A stretch of 53,787 nt of DNA from Mesostigma viride (lineage: Eukaryota > Streptophyta > Mesostigmatophyceae > Mesostigmatales > Mesostigmataceae), in contig RPFO01001452.1 of NCBI GenBank assembly GCA_009746045.1, forward strand, positions 1-53,787. The letters are read 5' to 3'. Positions 1 to 13,862 of the stretch are shown here, piece by piece (the first letter of the stretch is position 1; each line of letters begins with the position of its first letter). A program made the translations under genes and the position numbers. Under the pieces are notes generated by a model. The model searched no databases, had not been told where the DNA came from, and saw nothing but the letters and a program-made list of their open reading frames with translations.

Positions 1-1080
1 GGGGAGGCGGCTGACGGTGATTCCACCATGGCTAGTTTCCGGAAAATACGAATCCCTGCCTGCGCTGGCGTTTTATGATATTTGCGCTAAATCCTGCATC
101 CTGGAATATGTGCTACATGATCTCCCAACGGAGGCATGTTATAATTTAATTTAATTTAATTTAATCTAATTTATTTTAATTTAATTTAAGGGGACCGGAC
201 GGTTCTAACCACCCCAAAAGTGAACTCATGTATAACATTGTAATTGCACATGATATGTCCAGATTTGAGTTTGGGGCATCAAAACAACATGTTTGGGCAT
301 GCATCCCCCCACCTGTAGGGTTCATGACCCCTGGCTATACACCGGATGCCAGCATAATACGCTAAACCATAGGGTCCATGGCACCTAGTGCCTAGGTGCA
401 TGGCAAGACCAAATTCAATCAGCCATGATATTTTCTTTAAGTTCCCACTGTTTACAAAAAACCTGGCTAGTTGGGTCCCAAAAATGGTACTTCAAACTAG
501 TAGATGATAAATTTTGACCTAAAAAGGGTCTTTTTTAGCACGTAAAAAAATAAATCAAATCAATAACAGGGGGGCCCACAATCAATCTACAATACCCATG
601 CCAAATTTTATTACTTGAGGAGACGCCATTTCAACAAATACATGACAATTGATGCTCATTGTGAATGCGTTTCCACATGAAATCATTACCATTTCATGCA
701 ATTTGGTCACTGGTGCGCTTTCCGCGTGCACTTTTCATTACTAGATTGCTTAAATTTATTAAAATTTATTAAAATTTATTAACATTTATTAAAATTTATT
801 CAAGTCGGGGTAAAATTGGCTGTTTTTGTCAAAGTGTCATGCACTCGGAGGGTAAGCAAGTGAGACAAGTTGTAGATTAAATTTACAATTGCACAACCCT
901 CTCCACGACCCCGCTAGTTCTATTTATAGAACGAATTATAATTATTGCCAAAATTGTGCACAAGCCTGTGCACAACCCAACCAGTAATTCCCACTTGAAC
1001 TTTGAATATTCAAGTGAATGCTCTGGAGACAGATGTACAGATCGATCTTTACAAATGTACACGAGTTCAGATCAAGCTAT
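1..1080. other. AT-rich intergenic DNA with short A/T arrays
   Basis: No coding region is supported here. The stretch is AT-rich and holds a TTTAA-type pentamer array at 141-189 and a 10-bp unit (TTAAAATTTA type) repeated about five times at 751-800. It lies downstream of the stop codon of the minus-strand host gene and is most simply host spacer. Confidence 0.6.
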
Positions 1081-4000
1081 CTAACTACCTACTAACAGGC
1101 GTTTCTTTACAGGTGCCCGTCCGCTCGTCTTCTTTACACCCCCCTCCCGCACATCTGCGCCAGCCTTCCCTTGAGGTTTTCGTTTGCCCTGCCCTGCGGC
1201 TTGGTCTCCCCCCTTCTCTTGGAGTCGTGGGGAAGATCTGGTCGCTGGGGAAGATCTGGTCGCCAGGTACCCCTTGTCCATCCACCACTCCAAATACGTT
1301 CCCTCAGGTGGCTTGAAACAGTTCCGCATCTCGTCTTGTTGTACCTTGAAAATTATGTTGGGCATCGTCCCCTGCTCCCCATTAATCCAGATTCCCTTTT
1401 CGTCACACCCTTCTGCCCAAAATTTAACGTACCACACGCCCGTTTTATCCACCTTTCGAACGACTCCATGCACCAGGAACGTGTCGACGTGGAAATCAGG
1501 CATGTGTGCCAGCTTCATTGGGTCTGCATTGAGTTTAGCCACCGAATCAGCAGCCCACGTGGGCTTCCACAACGTATCAAGGCGCTGGGATTGGTTCTTC
1601 CGATACTGGCAAAATTCCCCGCCGTGCTTGCACAATACCGAAACCGGACATCCAACAGGCGAGCGGGGCACGACCCGTTTCCCCCCCCCCACCTTCCAGA
1701 TTCTCCATCCACGTCTGCCAACTTGGTGGTGGCACTTTCTTGTCTAGTGGCTTGGGCTGGGTTGCGGTAACTGTGACACGTCTTTGTGGCGCTTCCTCCT
1801 CAGGTTCCGATTCTTCCGATTCTTCCGAATCTTCCTCAAACCCTTTGGGTGGGCCGCCATGCGCGTCATCCTTTGGCGGCTCCTCTTCAGACTCGTCACC
1901 TGTGTGTGGGACAAGCAATGACGAGCGGCGCAATTAGTTATCATTACAATCGCAAATCAAACTTGGGAATATGCAAACATCATAATTTAACCGACCATAT
2001 TCACTCAGATTAACTTACCCTTTGACAGATGACTAGCCGTTGCTCTTGATCGAACGTGCCCGCCAGGCGAAAGGAGCTTTTTGCAGTAGTCGACGGCACG
2101 CCCCAACATCCCCCCCCCGACGCCCCCGAATTCCCCTTCGAGCCTCCCTCCCCTCCCCCCCCTCCTTCCCCCCTTCCCCCGATGCGCCGGTCGACCCGCC
2201 CCCCTCTCCGCCCTTCCCCCCCCCCTCTCCGCCCTTTGACCCGCCCCCCTCTCCACCCTTCTCTCCCCCCCCTCTCCGCCCTTGGACCCGCCCCCCTCTC
2301 CGCCCTTTGACCCGCCCCCCTCTCCACCCTTTGACCCGCCCCCCTCTCCGCCCTTCGACCCGCCCCCCTCTCCGCCCTTCGACCCCCTCCCCTCTCCGCC
2401 CTTCTCTCCGCCCCCCTCTCCATCCTTCGACCCCCTCCCCTCTCCGCCCTTCGACCCGCCCCCCTCTCCGTCCTTCGACCCCCCCCCTCTCCGCCCTTCG
2501 ACCCCCCCCCTCTCCGCCCTTCGACCCGCCCCCTCTCCGTCCTTCGACCCCCCCCCTCTCCGCCCTTCGACCCGCCCCCCTCTCCGCCCTTCGAACCCCC
2601 CCCTCTCCGTCCTTCGACCCGCCCCCCTTATCACCACCCTCATTCCCGCCCCCTCATCATCGCCGGCACCATCATCACCAACCTCCTCCCCATCATCACC
2701 CCCATGTGACCCGACATCCTCATCATCCCCCATTGAGACGTCTTCGGCCGGGGGGTCTCCGAGGCGGCGCGCTTCCGGCGTTTCTTTTTGGTGCCAGCGC
2801 CTGCCGTCTCCAGCGGACGCTTCTGGGCTGCACCCGCAATTTCCTTGCCCGAACGGCCGTTGGGATTGGAAATATCCTCCCCCTCAGGCCGCTTCCCAAG
2901 TACCTTCAGAAGGACCTTAAACCCATCCACCTGCTCCTTTGACCCAATGAAGATCACGGGTGGGTTGAAGAATCCCGTGAAATCGCCTAGGTACGACGAC
3001 CAGTCGTCCTTCACACCATTGAAATCTCCACAATCCTTCGCCGCCTTCCAGTCCCTTTTCTCCACCCACGAACCCGTTCGACCCTTCAACAATTCCTCAT
3101 CATTCCACAGCTTCGCGTGGTGTTCCAAATTCAGCAGCCATATCCCATTCTTGATATCCGGCTGGTTCACCCCCCCTTCCTCTTCGCAACAAATTCGAAC
3201 CCCTCCATTGCATTAAGTACCACTTGAGCCAACCGTGTCGGCCCATCGCTTTTCTCCCACGCGAAAGTCTTCATCATGAACTCACAGGTCGTGTCCCCGT
3301 CAGACCCGTAAACTTTCTTAGAAATCCACGGGCCCTGCTGCTCGATTTCGGATGCCAGCTCCTCCGACCCAAACTTCCGCGGGGGTTCCCGCTTCTCCCC
3401 CACCTTTTTTTGGCGACCCGACTGGACGTCCTCTGCCTCGGCATGTTCGGCTTGGCCTTCCTCCGGCACAGCCCCCGTCACCACCACAGCCCCCGCCACA
3501 GGCTGTACGGGTTGGGGCACCACAGCCTGTTCGGTTGGGGGTTCGGGCGCAATCAGGACCCACCATTTCGTTTCCTCCTTGTGGGTCGTCCAAAAATCCG
3601 TCCTCTCCAGCAGTGCAAGTGGGAAGGTGGAATCGTCCCTCCCCGTTGGCCTGATAACCGCCCTTAGTCTCTTGGCAGCTACAGCGACCGTATCGGCCAC
3701 CCTCTCAAGGGCGCTGTCGGCTTCCGAAGGCTGCATCGGCAACCAGCCGAGGTGGCGTGGTTCGGGGTATTTCCCCAAATCGCGGTTGTAGATCATGAAA
3801 AGCTGGACCATCACCTCGCAGAAGATCTTGGCCATGTATGTCAGGTCATACAAGCACTGAGGAGGAACGTGTTTGGCCTTCACGGTTGCCATGATAGACG
3901 GCCAGAATCGAAAGCGGGCTAGACTCCTCCACCCTTCCTGTTTGATCCCCCCCCCTTCCTCATCACCCTTCCCTCCCCGTCCAGCTTGTCCGCTGCCACG

Positions 4001-7000
4001 ATGTCCAGAAACTCTGCAAGCTCCTTGGCCAGCTTGTCCTCAATCGGCATTCCACATCTACTGTCGTCGTTCGGAGCGACCGTTTCATCCTTCACAGCCG
4101 AGATGAAGTCGTAGACTTGGGTTTTCTCCGATTCGGACAAACCACCCTCGTTCAATCGCCCTCCAACCCGCTCCTCACCACCCTCCTCCCCCTCCCCGTC
4201 CTTCCTTGCCTTCTCAGTGCTGCTTGAAACCCCATGAATCAAATTCCATATTTCTTTCTGGTCCTGAAGGGGCACCTCCGGCTTATCCCAGGATTCCTCC
4301 ATGTGCGTCTTGAAATAGTTGTGCACTTCCAGCAGCGCCGTCCCCCTCGACTTTTTGGAAACGGCCTCGTCTTCTGCATTCAGCCCCCCTCCGATCAGGG
4401 CAACCCTCCGATGCGCCTCTCTCCCCTGCATGCATGAAATGTGAATCAGTGTTTGAGACAAAAAACGGTCATACAACACACGACCTGACATTTTGTCCTT
4501 ACACTTTGGAAGATCGGCCGTTCCCGAACAAAAATCACACCCTAATTTCCAGTTTCCAACGGCCGTTGGCGCAAGAAAAATCACACCCTAATTTCCAGGT
4601 TCCAACGGCCGTTGGCGCAAGAAAAATCACACCCTAATTTCCAGGTTCCAACGGCCGTTGGCGCAAGAAAAATCACACACTAATTTCCAGGTTCCAACGG
4701 CCGTTGGCGCAAGAAAAATCACACCCTAATTTCCAGGCTCCAACGGCCGTTGGCGCAAGAAAAATGTCGACCGAATTTCCAGGTTCCAACGGCCGTTGGC
4801 GCAAGAAAAATATCAACCAAATTTCCAGGTTCCAACGGCCGTTGGCGCAGGAAAAATGACACCCTAATTTCCAGGTTCCAACGGCCGTTGGCGCAAGAAA
4901 AATCACACACTAATTTCCAGGTTCCAACGGCCGTTGGCGCAAGAAAAATCACACCCTAATTTCCAGGTTCCAACGGCCGTTGGCGCAAGAAAAATAACAT
5001 CTAGTGCCTAAAACGTTCCCACACCCGATCCGTTATATTTACCTTTTGCGTCCGCATGTCCTTCATGGGCGGGATCAGTGCTTCCCCCTCCACCTCCCAG
5101 CCCTTGAGCACGTCCAGATTGGTGTACTTGAACTTCTCCGCGTCCCTCACCAACCCCCTCCACAAATCAAACGCCTCGTCGGTTGTCTCCACGAACTTGC
5201 CCTTTTGTTTACCCGCAATCTCGCCAGCTATCGCAGTACTCACTTGCTCGTCAGAGCCCTCGAAAATCACGGACTTCAACATCTGTGTGTAGTGGTTGCC
5301 GTCCAGCACGGCAAACTGCACAAACACGCAAGGCGTCTGGTCTCGAAATTTACCCTTAAGGCCGGCATGGTCCGAGATGTTCAAGCTCCCCAGCGCGGAT
5401 TTCGTCAGGTCAACTACTGCCTCACGCTCAGATTCATTTGACCACTCGGACGGATCCAACTCCATGGTGATCAACTCGTCTGAGCAAGCGGCCGCCATGT
5501 CCTTCAGGGAGTCCGTCCGGAGAATGGACATGGCTTCCTCGGCCGTTGGCGAACGATAGTATCCGAACCTCTGCACGGCACGGTCACTGTCGTCCCCCGT
5601 CAGTATTTTAATGTGGTAAGGAACCTTTTCACTCCTCTGCACCCATAAATTGTAGAGACCTGGATCACGGTCTGCCAGCACCTGCCACGCAAACCGGAAG
5701 ATCGGCACGGCACATTTTGCTTTTGTCAGACTTGTGCCGGCCCCCACGAACCACGGCGCGAGCCCCCTACAATTCCGCACCGTCACCGTCCGATGCCGCA
5801 TGAGTTCCGGGAGTTGGCACAAGTTCTCCGTGGGGGCCCGTACTTGAGTCGCAATCGCGGACCCCCCCACGATGTCGACATCGTCTGGAACTAGGCGTAT
5901 CTTCTGCCGCAGATGAAACGCCGCCTGTATGGTGTCAGTTAGATTCTTGTCGTGCACTTGAGAGGACGGCGCTGGCTCCCAGGAGTCCAAAATGCTGGGC
6001 TTCGCATTTCCAGCACGTGTCGTCAGCAGCCCCTTCCTCTCAAAGGTCTTCACAATCACCGACCATAAGTCGGTGCCCGGTGCTCGTTGGCGCCATTCCT
6101 CAAAAAATGTTGTGACCTCCCTTTCCGCCACCCCATGTTCAATCTTGTAAACCAACCTCCTCCGCTCTTCGTCCGTTCTCGGCCTGGACGGACGCCCCTG
6201 ATCACATGCAAAAAACATACAGATAGCCGGAAGGTCAGTACTATGTTCCAACGGCCGTCGCCGGAAAAATAACACCCTAATTTCCAGGTTCCAACGGCCG
6301 TTGGCGCATGAAAATCACACCCTAATTTACAGGTTCCAACGGCCGTTGGCGCATGAAAATCACACCCTAATTTCCAGGTTCCAACGGCCGTTGGCGACAG
6401 AAAAATCACACCCTAATTTCCAGGTTCCAACGGCCGTTGGCGCGAGAAAAATGACACCCTAATTTCCAGGTTCCAACGGCCGTTGGCGCAAGAAAAATCA
6501 CATCCTATTTTCCAGGTTCCAACGGCCGTTGGCGCAAGAAAAATCACACCCTAATTTCCATGCAGGTTCCAACGGCCGTTGGCGCGAGAAAAATGACACC
6601 TTCATTTCCATGTTCCAACGGCCGTTGGCGACAGAAAAATAACACCCTAATTTCCAGGTTCCAACGGCCGTTGGCGCATGAAAATCACACCCTAATTTAC
6701 AGGTTCCAACGGCCGTTGGCGCATGAAAATCACACCCTAATTTACAGGTTCCAACGGCCGTTGGCGCATGAAAATCACACCCTAATTTACAGGTTCCGAC
6801 GGCCGTTGGGCAAAAAAAAATAACACCCTAATTTCCAGATTGCAACGGCCGTAGGCGCAAGAAAATCAAGCAAGAAAAGGACAAGGACAAGGACAAGGAC
6901 AAGGACAAGGACAAGGACAAGGACAAGGACAAGGACGAGGACAAGGACAAGGACAAGGACAAGGACAAGGACAAGGACAAGGACAAGGACAAGGACAAGG

Positions 7001-10000
7001 ACAAGGACAAGGACAAGGACAAGGACAAGGACAAGGACAAGGACAAGGCTGGACAAGGACAAGGACAAGGACAAGGACAAGGACAAGGACAAGGTGCTGG
7101 ACAAGGACAAGGACAAGGACAAGGTGCTGGCACAAGGACAAGGACAAGGACAAGGACAAGGACAAGGACAAGGACAAGGACAAGGACAAGGACAAGGACA
7201 AGGACAAGGACAAGGACAAGGACAAGGACAAGGACAAGGACAAGGACAAGGACAAGGACAAGGACAAGGACAAGGACAAGGACAAGGACAAGGACAAGGA
7301 CAAGGACAAGGACAAGGACAAGGACAAGGACAAGGACAAGGACAAGGACAAGGACAAGGACAAGGACAAGGACAAGGACAAGGACAAGGACAAGGACAAG
7401 GACAAGGACGAGGACAGGACAGGACAAGGACAAGGACAAGGACAAGGACAAGGACAAGGACAAGGACAAGGACAAGGACAAGGACAAGGACAAGGACAAG
7501 GACAAGGACAAGGACAAGGACAAGGACAAGGACAAGGACAAGGACAAGGACAAGGACAAGGACAAGGACAAGGACAAGGACAAGGACAAGGACAAGGACA
7601 AGGACAAGGACAAGGACAAGGACAAGGACAAGGACAAGGACAAGGACAAGGACAAGGACAAGGACAAGGACAAGGACAAGGACAAGCAGGACAAGGACAA
7701 GGACAAGGACAAGGACAAGGACAAGGACAAGGACAAGGACAAGGACAAGGACAAGGACAGGACAAGGACAAGGACAAGGACAAGGACAAGGACGAGGACG
7801 AGGACGAGGACAAGGACAAGGACAAGGACAAGGACAAGGACGAGGACAAGGACGAGGACAAGGACAAGGACAAGGACAAGGACAAGGACAAGGACAAGGA
7901 CAAGGACAAGGACAAGGACAAGGACAAGGACAAGGACAAGGACAAGGACAAGGACAAGGACAAGGACAAGGACAAGGACAAGGACAAGGACAAGGACAAG
8001 GACAAGGCAACGACAAGGACAGGACGAGGACGAGGACGAGGACAGGACAAGGACAAGGACAAGGACAAGGACAGGACGAGGACGAGGACAAGGACAAGGA
8101 CAAGGACAAGGACAAGGACAAGGACAAGGACAAGGACAAGGACAAGGACAAGGACAAGGACAAGGACAAGGACAAGGACAAGGACAAGGACAAGGACAAG
8201 GACAAGGACAAGGGCAAGGACAAGGACAAGGACAAGGACAAGGACAAGGACAAGGACAAGGACAAGGACGAGGACGAGGACGAGGACAAGGACAAGGACA
8301 AGGACAAGGACAAGGACAAGGACAAGGCTGGCACAAGGACAAGGACAAGGACAAGGACAAGGACAAGGACAAGGACAAGGACAAGGACAAGGACAAGGAC
8401 AAGGACAAGGACAAGGACAAGGACAGGACAAGGACGAGGACAAGGACAAGACAAGGACAAGGACAAGGACAAGGACAAGGACAAGGACAAGGACAAGGAC
8501 AAGGACAAGGACAAGGACAAGGACAAGGACAAGGACAAGGACAAGGACAAGGACAAGGACAAGGACAAGGACAAGGACAAGGACAAGTGCTGGACAAGGA
8601 CAAGGACAAGGACAAGGACAAGGACAAGGACAAGGACAAGGACAAGGACAAGGACAAGGACAAGGACAAGGACAAGGACAAGGACAAGGACAAGGACAAG
8701 GACAAGGACAAGGACAAGGACAAGGACAAGGACAAGGACAAGGACAAGGACAAGGACAAGGACAAGGACAAGGACAAGGACAAGGACAAGTGCTGGCACA
8801 AGGACAAGGACAAGGACAAGGACAAGGACAAGGACAAGGACAAGGACAAGGACAAGGACAAGGACAAGGACAAGGACAAGGACAAGGACAAGGACAAGGA
8901 CAAGGACAAGGACAAGGACAAGGACAAGGACAAGGACAAGGACAAGGACAAGGACAAGGACAAGGACAAGGACAAGGACAAGGACAAGGACAAGGACAAG
9001 GACAAGGACAAGGACAAGGACAAGGACAAGGACAAGGACAAGGACAAGGACAAGGACAAGGACAAGGACAAGGACAAGGACAAGGACAAGGACAAGGACA
9101 AGGACAAGGACAAGGACAAGGACAAGGACAAGGACAAGGACAAGGACAAGGACAAGGACAAGGACAAGGACAAGGACAAGGACAAGGACAAGGACAAGGA
9201 CAAGGACAAGGACAAGGACAAGGACAAGGACAAGGACAAGGACAAGGACAAGGACAAGGACAAGGACAAGGACAAGGACAAGGACAAGGACAAGGACAAG
9301 GACAAGGACAAGGACAAGGACAAGGACAAGGACAAGGACAAGGACAAGGACAAGGACAAGGACAAGGACAAGGACAAGGACAAGGACAAGGACAAGGACA
9401 AGGACAAGGACAAGGACAAGGACAAGGACAAGGACAAGGACAAGGACAAGGACAAGGACAAGGACAAGGACAAGGACAAGGACAAGGACAAGGACAAGGA
9501 CAAGGACAAGGACAAGGACAAGGACAAGGACAAGGACAAGGACAAGGACAAGGACAAGGACAAGGACAAGGACAAGGACAAGGACAAGGACAAGGACAAG
9601 GACAAGGACAAGGACAAGGACAAGGACAAGGACAAGGACAAGGACAAGGACAAGGACAGGACAGGACAAGGACAAGGACAAGGACAAGGACAAGGACAAG
9701 GACAAGGACAAGGACAAGGACAAGGACAAGGACAAGGACAAGGACAAGGACAAGGACAAGGACAAGGACAAGGACAAGGACAAGGACAAGGACAAGGACA
9801 AGGACAAGGACAAGGACAAGGACAAGGACAAGGACAAGGACAAGGACAAGGACAAGGACAAGGACAAGGACAAGGACAAGGACAAGGACAAGGACAAGGA
9901 CAAGGACAAGGACAAGGACAAGGACAAGGACAAGGACAAGGACAAGGACAAGGACAAGGACAAGGACAAGGACAAGGACAAGGACAAGGACAAGGACAAG

Positions 10001-13000
10001 GACAAGGACAAGGACAAGGACAAGGACAAGGACAAGGACAAGGACAAGGACAAGGACAAGGACAAGGACAAGGACAAGGACAAGGACAAGGACAAGGACA
10101 AGGACAAGGACAAGGACAAGGACAAGGACAAGGACAAGGACAAGGACAAGGACAAGGACAAGGACAAGGACAAGGACAAGGACAAGGACAAGGACAAGGA
10201 CAAGGACAAGGACAAGGACAAGGACAAGGACAAGGACAAGGACAAGGACAAGGACAAGGACAAGGACAAGGACAAGGACAAGGACAAGGACAAGGACAAG
10301 GACAAGGACAAGGACAAGGACAAGGACAAGGACAAGGACAAGGACAAGGACAAGGACAAGGACAAGGACAAGGACAAGGACAAGGACAAGGACAAGGACA
10401 AGGACAAGGACAAGGACAAGGACAAGGACAAGGACAAGGACAAGGACAAGGACAAGGACAAGGACAAGGACAAGGACAAGGACAAGGACAAGGACAAGGA
10501 CAAGGACAAGGACAAGGACAAGGACAAGGACAAGGACAAGGACAAGGACAAGGACAAGGACAAGGACAAGGACAAGGACAAGGACAAGGACAAGGACAAG
10601 GACAAGGACAAGGACAAGGACAAGGACAAGGACAAGGACAAGGACAAGGACAAGGACAAGGACAAGGACAAGGACAAGGACAAGGACAAGGACAAGGACA
10701 AGGACAAGGACAAGGACAAGGACAAGGACAAGGACAAGGACAAGGACAAGGACAAGGACAAGGACAAGGACAAGGACAAGGACAAGGACAAGGACAAGGA
10801 CAGGACAAGGACAAGGACAAGGACAAGGACAAGGACAAGGACAAGGACAAGGACAAGGACAAGGACAAGGACAAGGACAAGGACAAGGACAAGGACAAGG
10901 ACAAGGACAAGGACAAGGACAAGGACAAGGACAAGGACAAGGACAAGGACAAGGACAAGGACAAGGACAAGGACAAGGACAAGGACAAGGACAAGGACAA
11001 GGACAAGGACAGGACAAGGACAAGGACAAGGACAAGGACAAGGACAAGGACAAGGACAAGGACAAGGACAAGGACAAGGACAAGGACAAGGACAAGGACA
11101 AGGACAAGGACAAGGACAAGGACAAGGACAAGGACAAGGACAAGGACAAGGACAAGGACAAGGACAAGGACAAGGACAAGGACAAGGACAAGGACAAGGA
11201 CAAGGACAAGGACAAGGACAGGACAAGGACAAGGACAAGGACAAGGACAAGGACAAGGACAAGGACAAGGACAAGGACAAGGACAAGGACAAGGACAAGG
11301 ACAAGGACAAGGACAAGGACAAGGACAAGGACAAGGACAAGGACAAGGCTGGACAAGGACAAGGACAAGGACAAGGACAAGGACAAGGACAAGGACAAGG
11401 ACAAGGACAAGGACAAGGACAAGGACAAGGACAAGGACAAGGACAAGGACAAGGACAAGGACAAGGACAAGGACAAGGACAAGGACAAGGACAAGGACAA
11501 GGACAAGGACAAGGACAAGGACAAGGACAAGGACAAGGACAAGGACAAGGACAAGGACAAGGACAAGGACAAGGACAAGGACAAGGACAAGGACAAGGAC
11601 AAGGACAAGGACAAGGACAAGGACAAGGACAAGGACAAGACAAGGACAAGGACAAGGACAAGGACAAGGACAAGGACAAGGACAAGGACAAGGACAAGGA
11701 CAAGGACAAGGACAAGGACAAGGACAAGGACAAGGACAAGGACAAGGACAAGGACAAGGACAAGGACAAGGACAAGGACAAGGACAAGGACAAGGACAAG
11801 GACAAGGACAAGGACAGGACGAGGACAGGACAAGGACAAGGACAAGGACAAGGACAAGGACAAGGACAAGGACAAGGACAAGGACAAGGACAAGGACAAG
11901 GACAAGGACAAGGACAAGGACAAGGACAAGGACAAGGACAAGGACAAGGACAGGACAAGGACAAGGACAAGGACAAGGACAAGGACAAGGACAAGGACAA
12001 GGACAAGGACAAGGACAAGGACAAGGACAAGGACAAGGACAAGGACAAGGACAAGGACAAGGACAAGGACAAGGACAAGGACAAGGACAAGGACAAGGAC
12101 AGGACAAGGACAAGGACAAGGACAAGGACAAGGACAAGGACAAGGACAAGGACAAGGACAAGGACAAGGACAAGGACAAGGACAAGGACAAGGACAAGGA
12201 CAAGGACAAGGACAAGGACAAGGACAAGGACAAGGACAAGGACAAGGACAAGGACAAGGACAAGGACAAGGACAAGGACAAGGACAAGGACAAGGACAAG
12301 GACAAGGACAAGGACAAGGACAAGGACAAGGACAAGGACAAGGACAAGGACAAGGACAAGGACAAGGACAAGGACAAGGACAAGGACAAGGACAAGGACA
12401 AGGACAAGGACAAGGACAAGGACAAGGACAAGGACAAGGACAAGGACAAGGACAAGGACAAGGACAAGGACAAGGACAAGGACAAGGACAAGGACAAGGA
12501 CAAGGACAAGGACAAGGACAAGGACAAGGACAAGGACAAGGACAAGGACAAGGACAAGGACAAGGACAAGGACAAGGACAAGGACAAGGACAAGGACAAG
12601 GACAAGGACAAGGACAAGGACAAGGACAAGGACAAGGACAAGGACAAGGACAAGGACAAGGACAAGGACAAGGACAAGGACAAGGACAAGGACAAGGACA
12701 AGGACAAGGACAAGGACAAGGACAAGGACAAGGACAAGGACAAGGACAAGGACAAGGACAAGGACAAGGACAAGGACAAGGACAAGGACAAGGACAAGGA
12801 CAAGGACAAGGACAAGGACAAGGACAAGGACAAGGACAAGGACAAGGACAAGGACAAGGACAAGGACAAGGACAAGGACAAGGACAAGGACAAGGACAAG
12901 GACAAGGACAAGGACAAGGACAAGGACAAGGACAAGGACAAGGACAAGGACAAGGACAAGGACAAGGACAAGGACAAGGACAAGGACAAGGACAAGGACA

Positions 13001-13862
13001 AGGACAAGGACAAGGACAAGGACAAGGACAAGGACAAGGACAAGGACAAGGACAAGGACAAGGACAAGGACAAGGACAAGGACAAGGACAAGGACAAGGA
13101 CAAGGACAAGGACAAGGACAAGGACAAGGACAAGGCTGGACAAGGACAAGGACAAGGACAAGGACAAGGACAAGGACAAGGACAAGGACAAGGACAAGGA
13201 CAAGGACAAGGACAAGGACAAGGACAAGGACAAGGACAAGGACAAGGACAAGGACAAGGACAAGGACAAGGACAAGGACAAGGACAAGGACAAGGACAAG
13301 GACAAGGACAAGGACAAGGACAAGGACAAGGACAAGGACAAGGACAAGGACAAGGACAAGGACAAGGACAAGGACAAGGACAAGGACAAGGACAAGGACA
13401 AGGACAAGGACAAGGACAAGGACAAGGACAAGGACAAGGACAAGGACAAGGACAAGGACAAGGACAAGGACAAGGACAAGGACAAGGACAAGGACAAGGA
13501 CAAGGACAAGGACAAGGATGGCGCAAGAAAATCACATCCTTGTGCGTAACACCTACCCGGACAGCTGGCAGTGTGTGGTGGGTTGCTTTTCCAGTTGCTG
13601 CCGTCGCGGCATCGGAACCCGATGACCCAGAAGCCGCCGATTTCCTCCGCTCCTTCGCCGCCTTTGCTGCATGAGCGCCGCGCGCCTCTTGCCCCGACGA
13701 TGGTGCGGGGGGAGGGGGCATTTGCTGTGCTGCCGCTGCAGCTTCCGACGGCGCGGAAGGGCCGGCGGCGGGAGGGGGCAACACCGGTGGCGGCGGAGAG
13801 CCCGGCGGCGGGGGCGCCGGCGGAGGGGAACGCGGGTGGTTGTGCGTACAAGCACGCTGTGA
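1081..13862 (-). CDS. Multi-exon host gene of unknown function (about 1,560 codons)
   Basis: The model is built from coding continuity and splice sites. Exons (minus) are 13557-13862 (Pro/Ala-rich, acceptor after a pyrimidine tract), 5043-6197, 2019-4425 and 1081-1899. Donors are GTAGGT at 13556, GTAAAT at 5042 and GTAAGT at 2018; acceptors end at 6198, 4426 and 1900. Phases agree at every junction. Exon 3 contains a Lys-rich patch, an acidic stretch and a Gly-rich region of 8-residue repeats; exon 4 opens with a Ser/Glu-rich acidic stretch. Four one-base breaks are needed, all in homopolymers (C at 1681-1690, G at 2750-2755, C at 3170-3176, C at 3947-3955). I recognise no domain. It could be a lineage-specific nuclear protein or belong to a transposon. 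The true 5' end is not seen. Confidence 0.6.
2130..2640. repeat. 24-bp tandem repeat coding for Gly-rich octapeptides
   Basis: The plus strand repeats a 24-bp unit of the type CCGCCCTTCGACCCGCCC plus a C/T tail about 20 times with small variation. Because 24 is a multiple of three, the minus-strand exon stays open and encodes an 8-residue repeat rich in Gly, Glu, Lys and Ser. It sits between the acidic stretch and the exon end at 2019. Confidence 0.8.
4426..5042 (-). other. Intron of the host gene, filled with 46-bp repeats
   Basis: The donor is AAG|GTAAAT at 5042 and the acceptor is a GCATGCAG ending at 4426. Both flanking exons are in phase 0. About 440 bp of this 617-bp intron is the 46-bp repeat described separately. 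Confidence 0.6.
4556..4994. repeat. 46-bp tandem repeat, first block
   Basis: There are nine to ten copies of a 46-bp unit. Each starts with the 14-bp palindrome CCAACGGCCGTTGG, then GCGCAAGAAAAATCAC and a CCTAATTTCCAGGTT tail. Copies differ at a few positions. The block lies inside a host intron, and the same unit recurs at 6246-6866 and at the edges of the hexanucleotide array. Confidence 0.9.
6246..6866. repeat. 46-bp tandem repeat, second block
   Basis: About thirteen copies of the same 46-bp unit with the CCAACGGCCGTTGG core are present, several with GCGCATGAAAATCAC or GGCGACAGAAAAATCAC variants. The last copy runs straight into the (AAGGAC)n array. Confidence 0.9.
6877..13518. repeat. 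6.6-kb (AAGGAC)n hexanucleotide array
   Basis: About 1,100 copies of AAGGAC are present. Variants GAGGAC, CAGGAC, a one-triplet loss (GGACAGGAC) and GCTGGAC are concentrated in the first 1.6 kb; from about 8,830 onward long stretches are pure. A 6-bp unit without stops gives endless dipeptide frames on both strands (KD, GQ, TR; SL, VL, CP), so the very long open frames here are not genes. On the right the array ends in GGCGCAAGAAAATCAC, a piece of the 46-bp unit, so it expanded or inserted within that repeat. Confidence 0.97.

Larger units (their letters stand above)
6198..13556 (-). other. 7.4-kb host intron dominated by satellite DNA
   Basis: The donor CGG|GTAGGT at 13556 and acceptor GTGATCAG ending at 6198 join two phase-0 exons. 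The interior is 46-bp repeats (6246-6866) followed by the hexanucleotide array (6877-13518), so about 98 percent of the intron is tandem repeat. The transcribed strand would read (GTCCTT)n. Confidence 0.5.

Noticed and set aside
4556-4994. CRISPR-like repeats with spacers
   Set aside because: The whole 46-bp unit is repeated, including the part between palindromic cores, so this is a tandem satellite in an intron.
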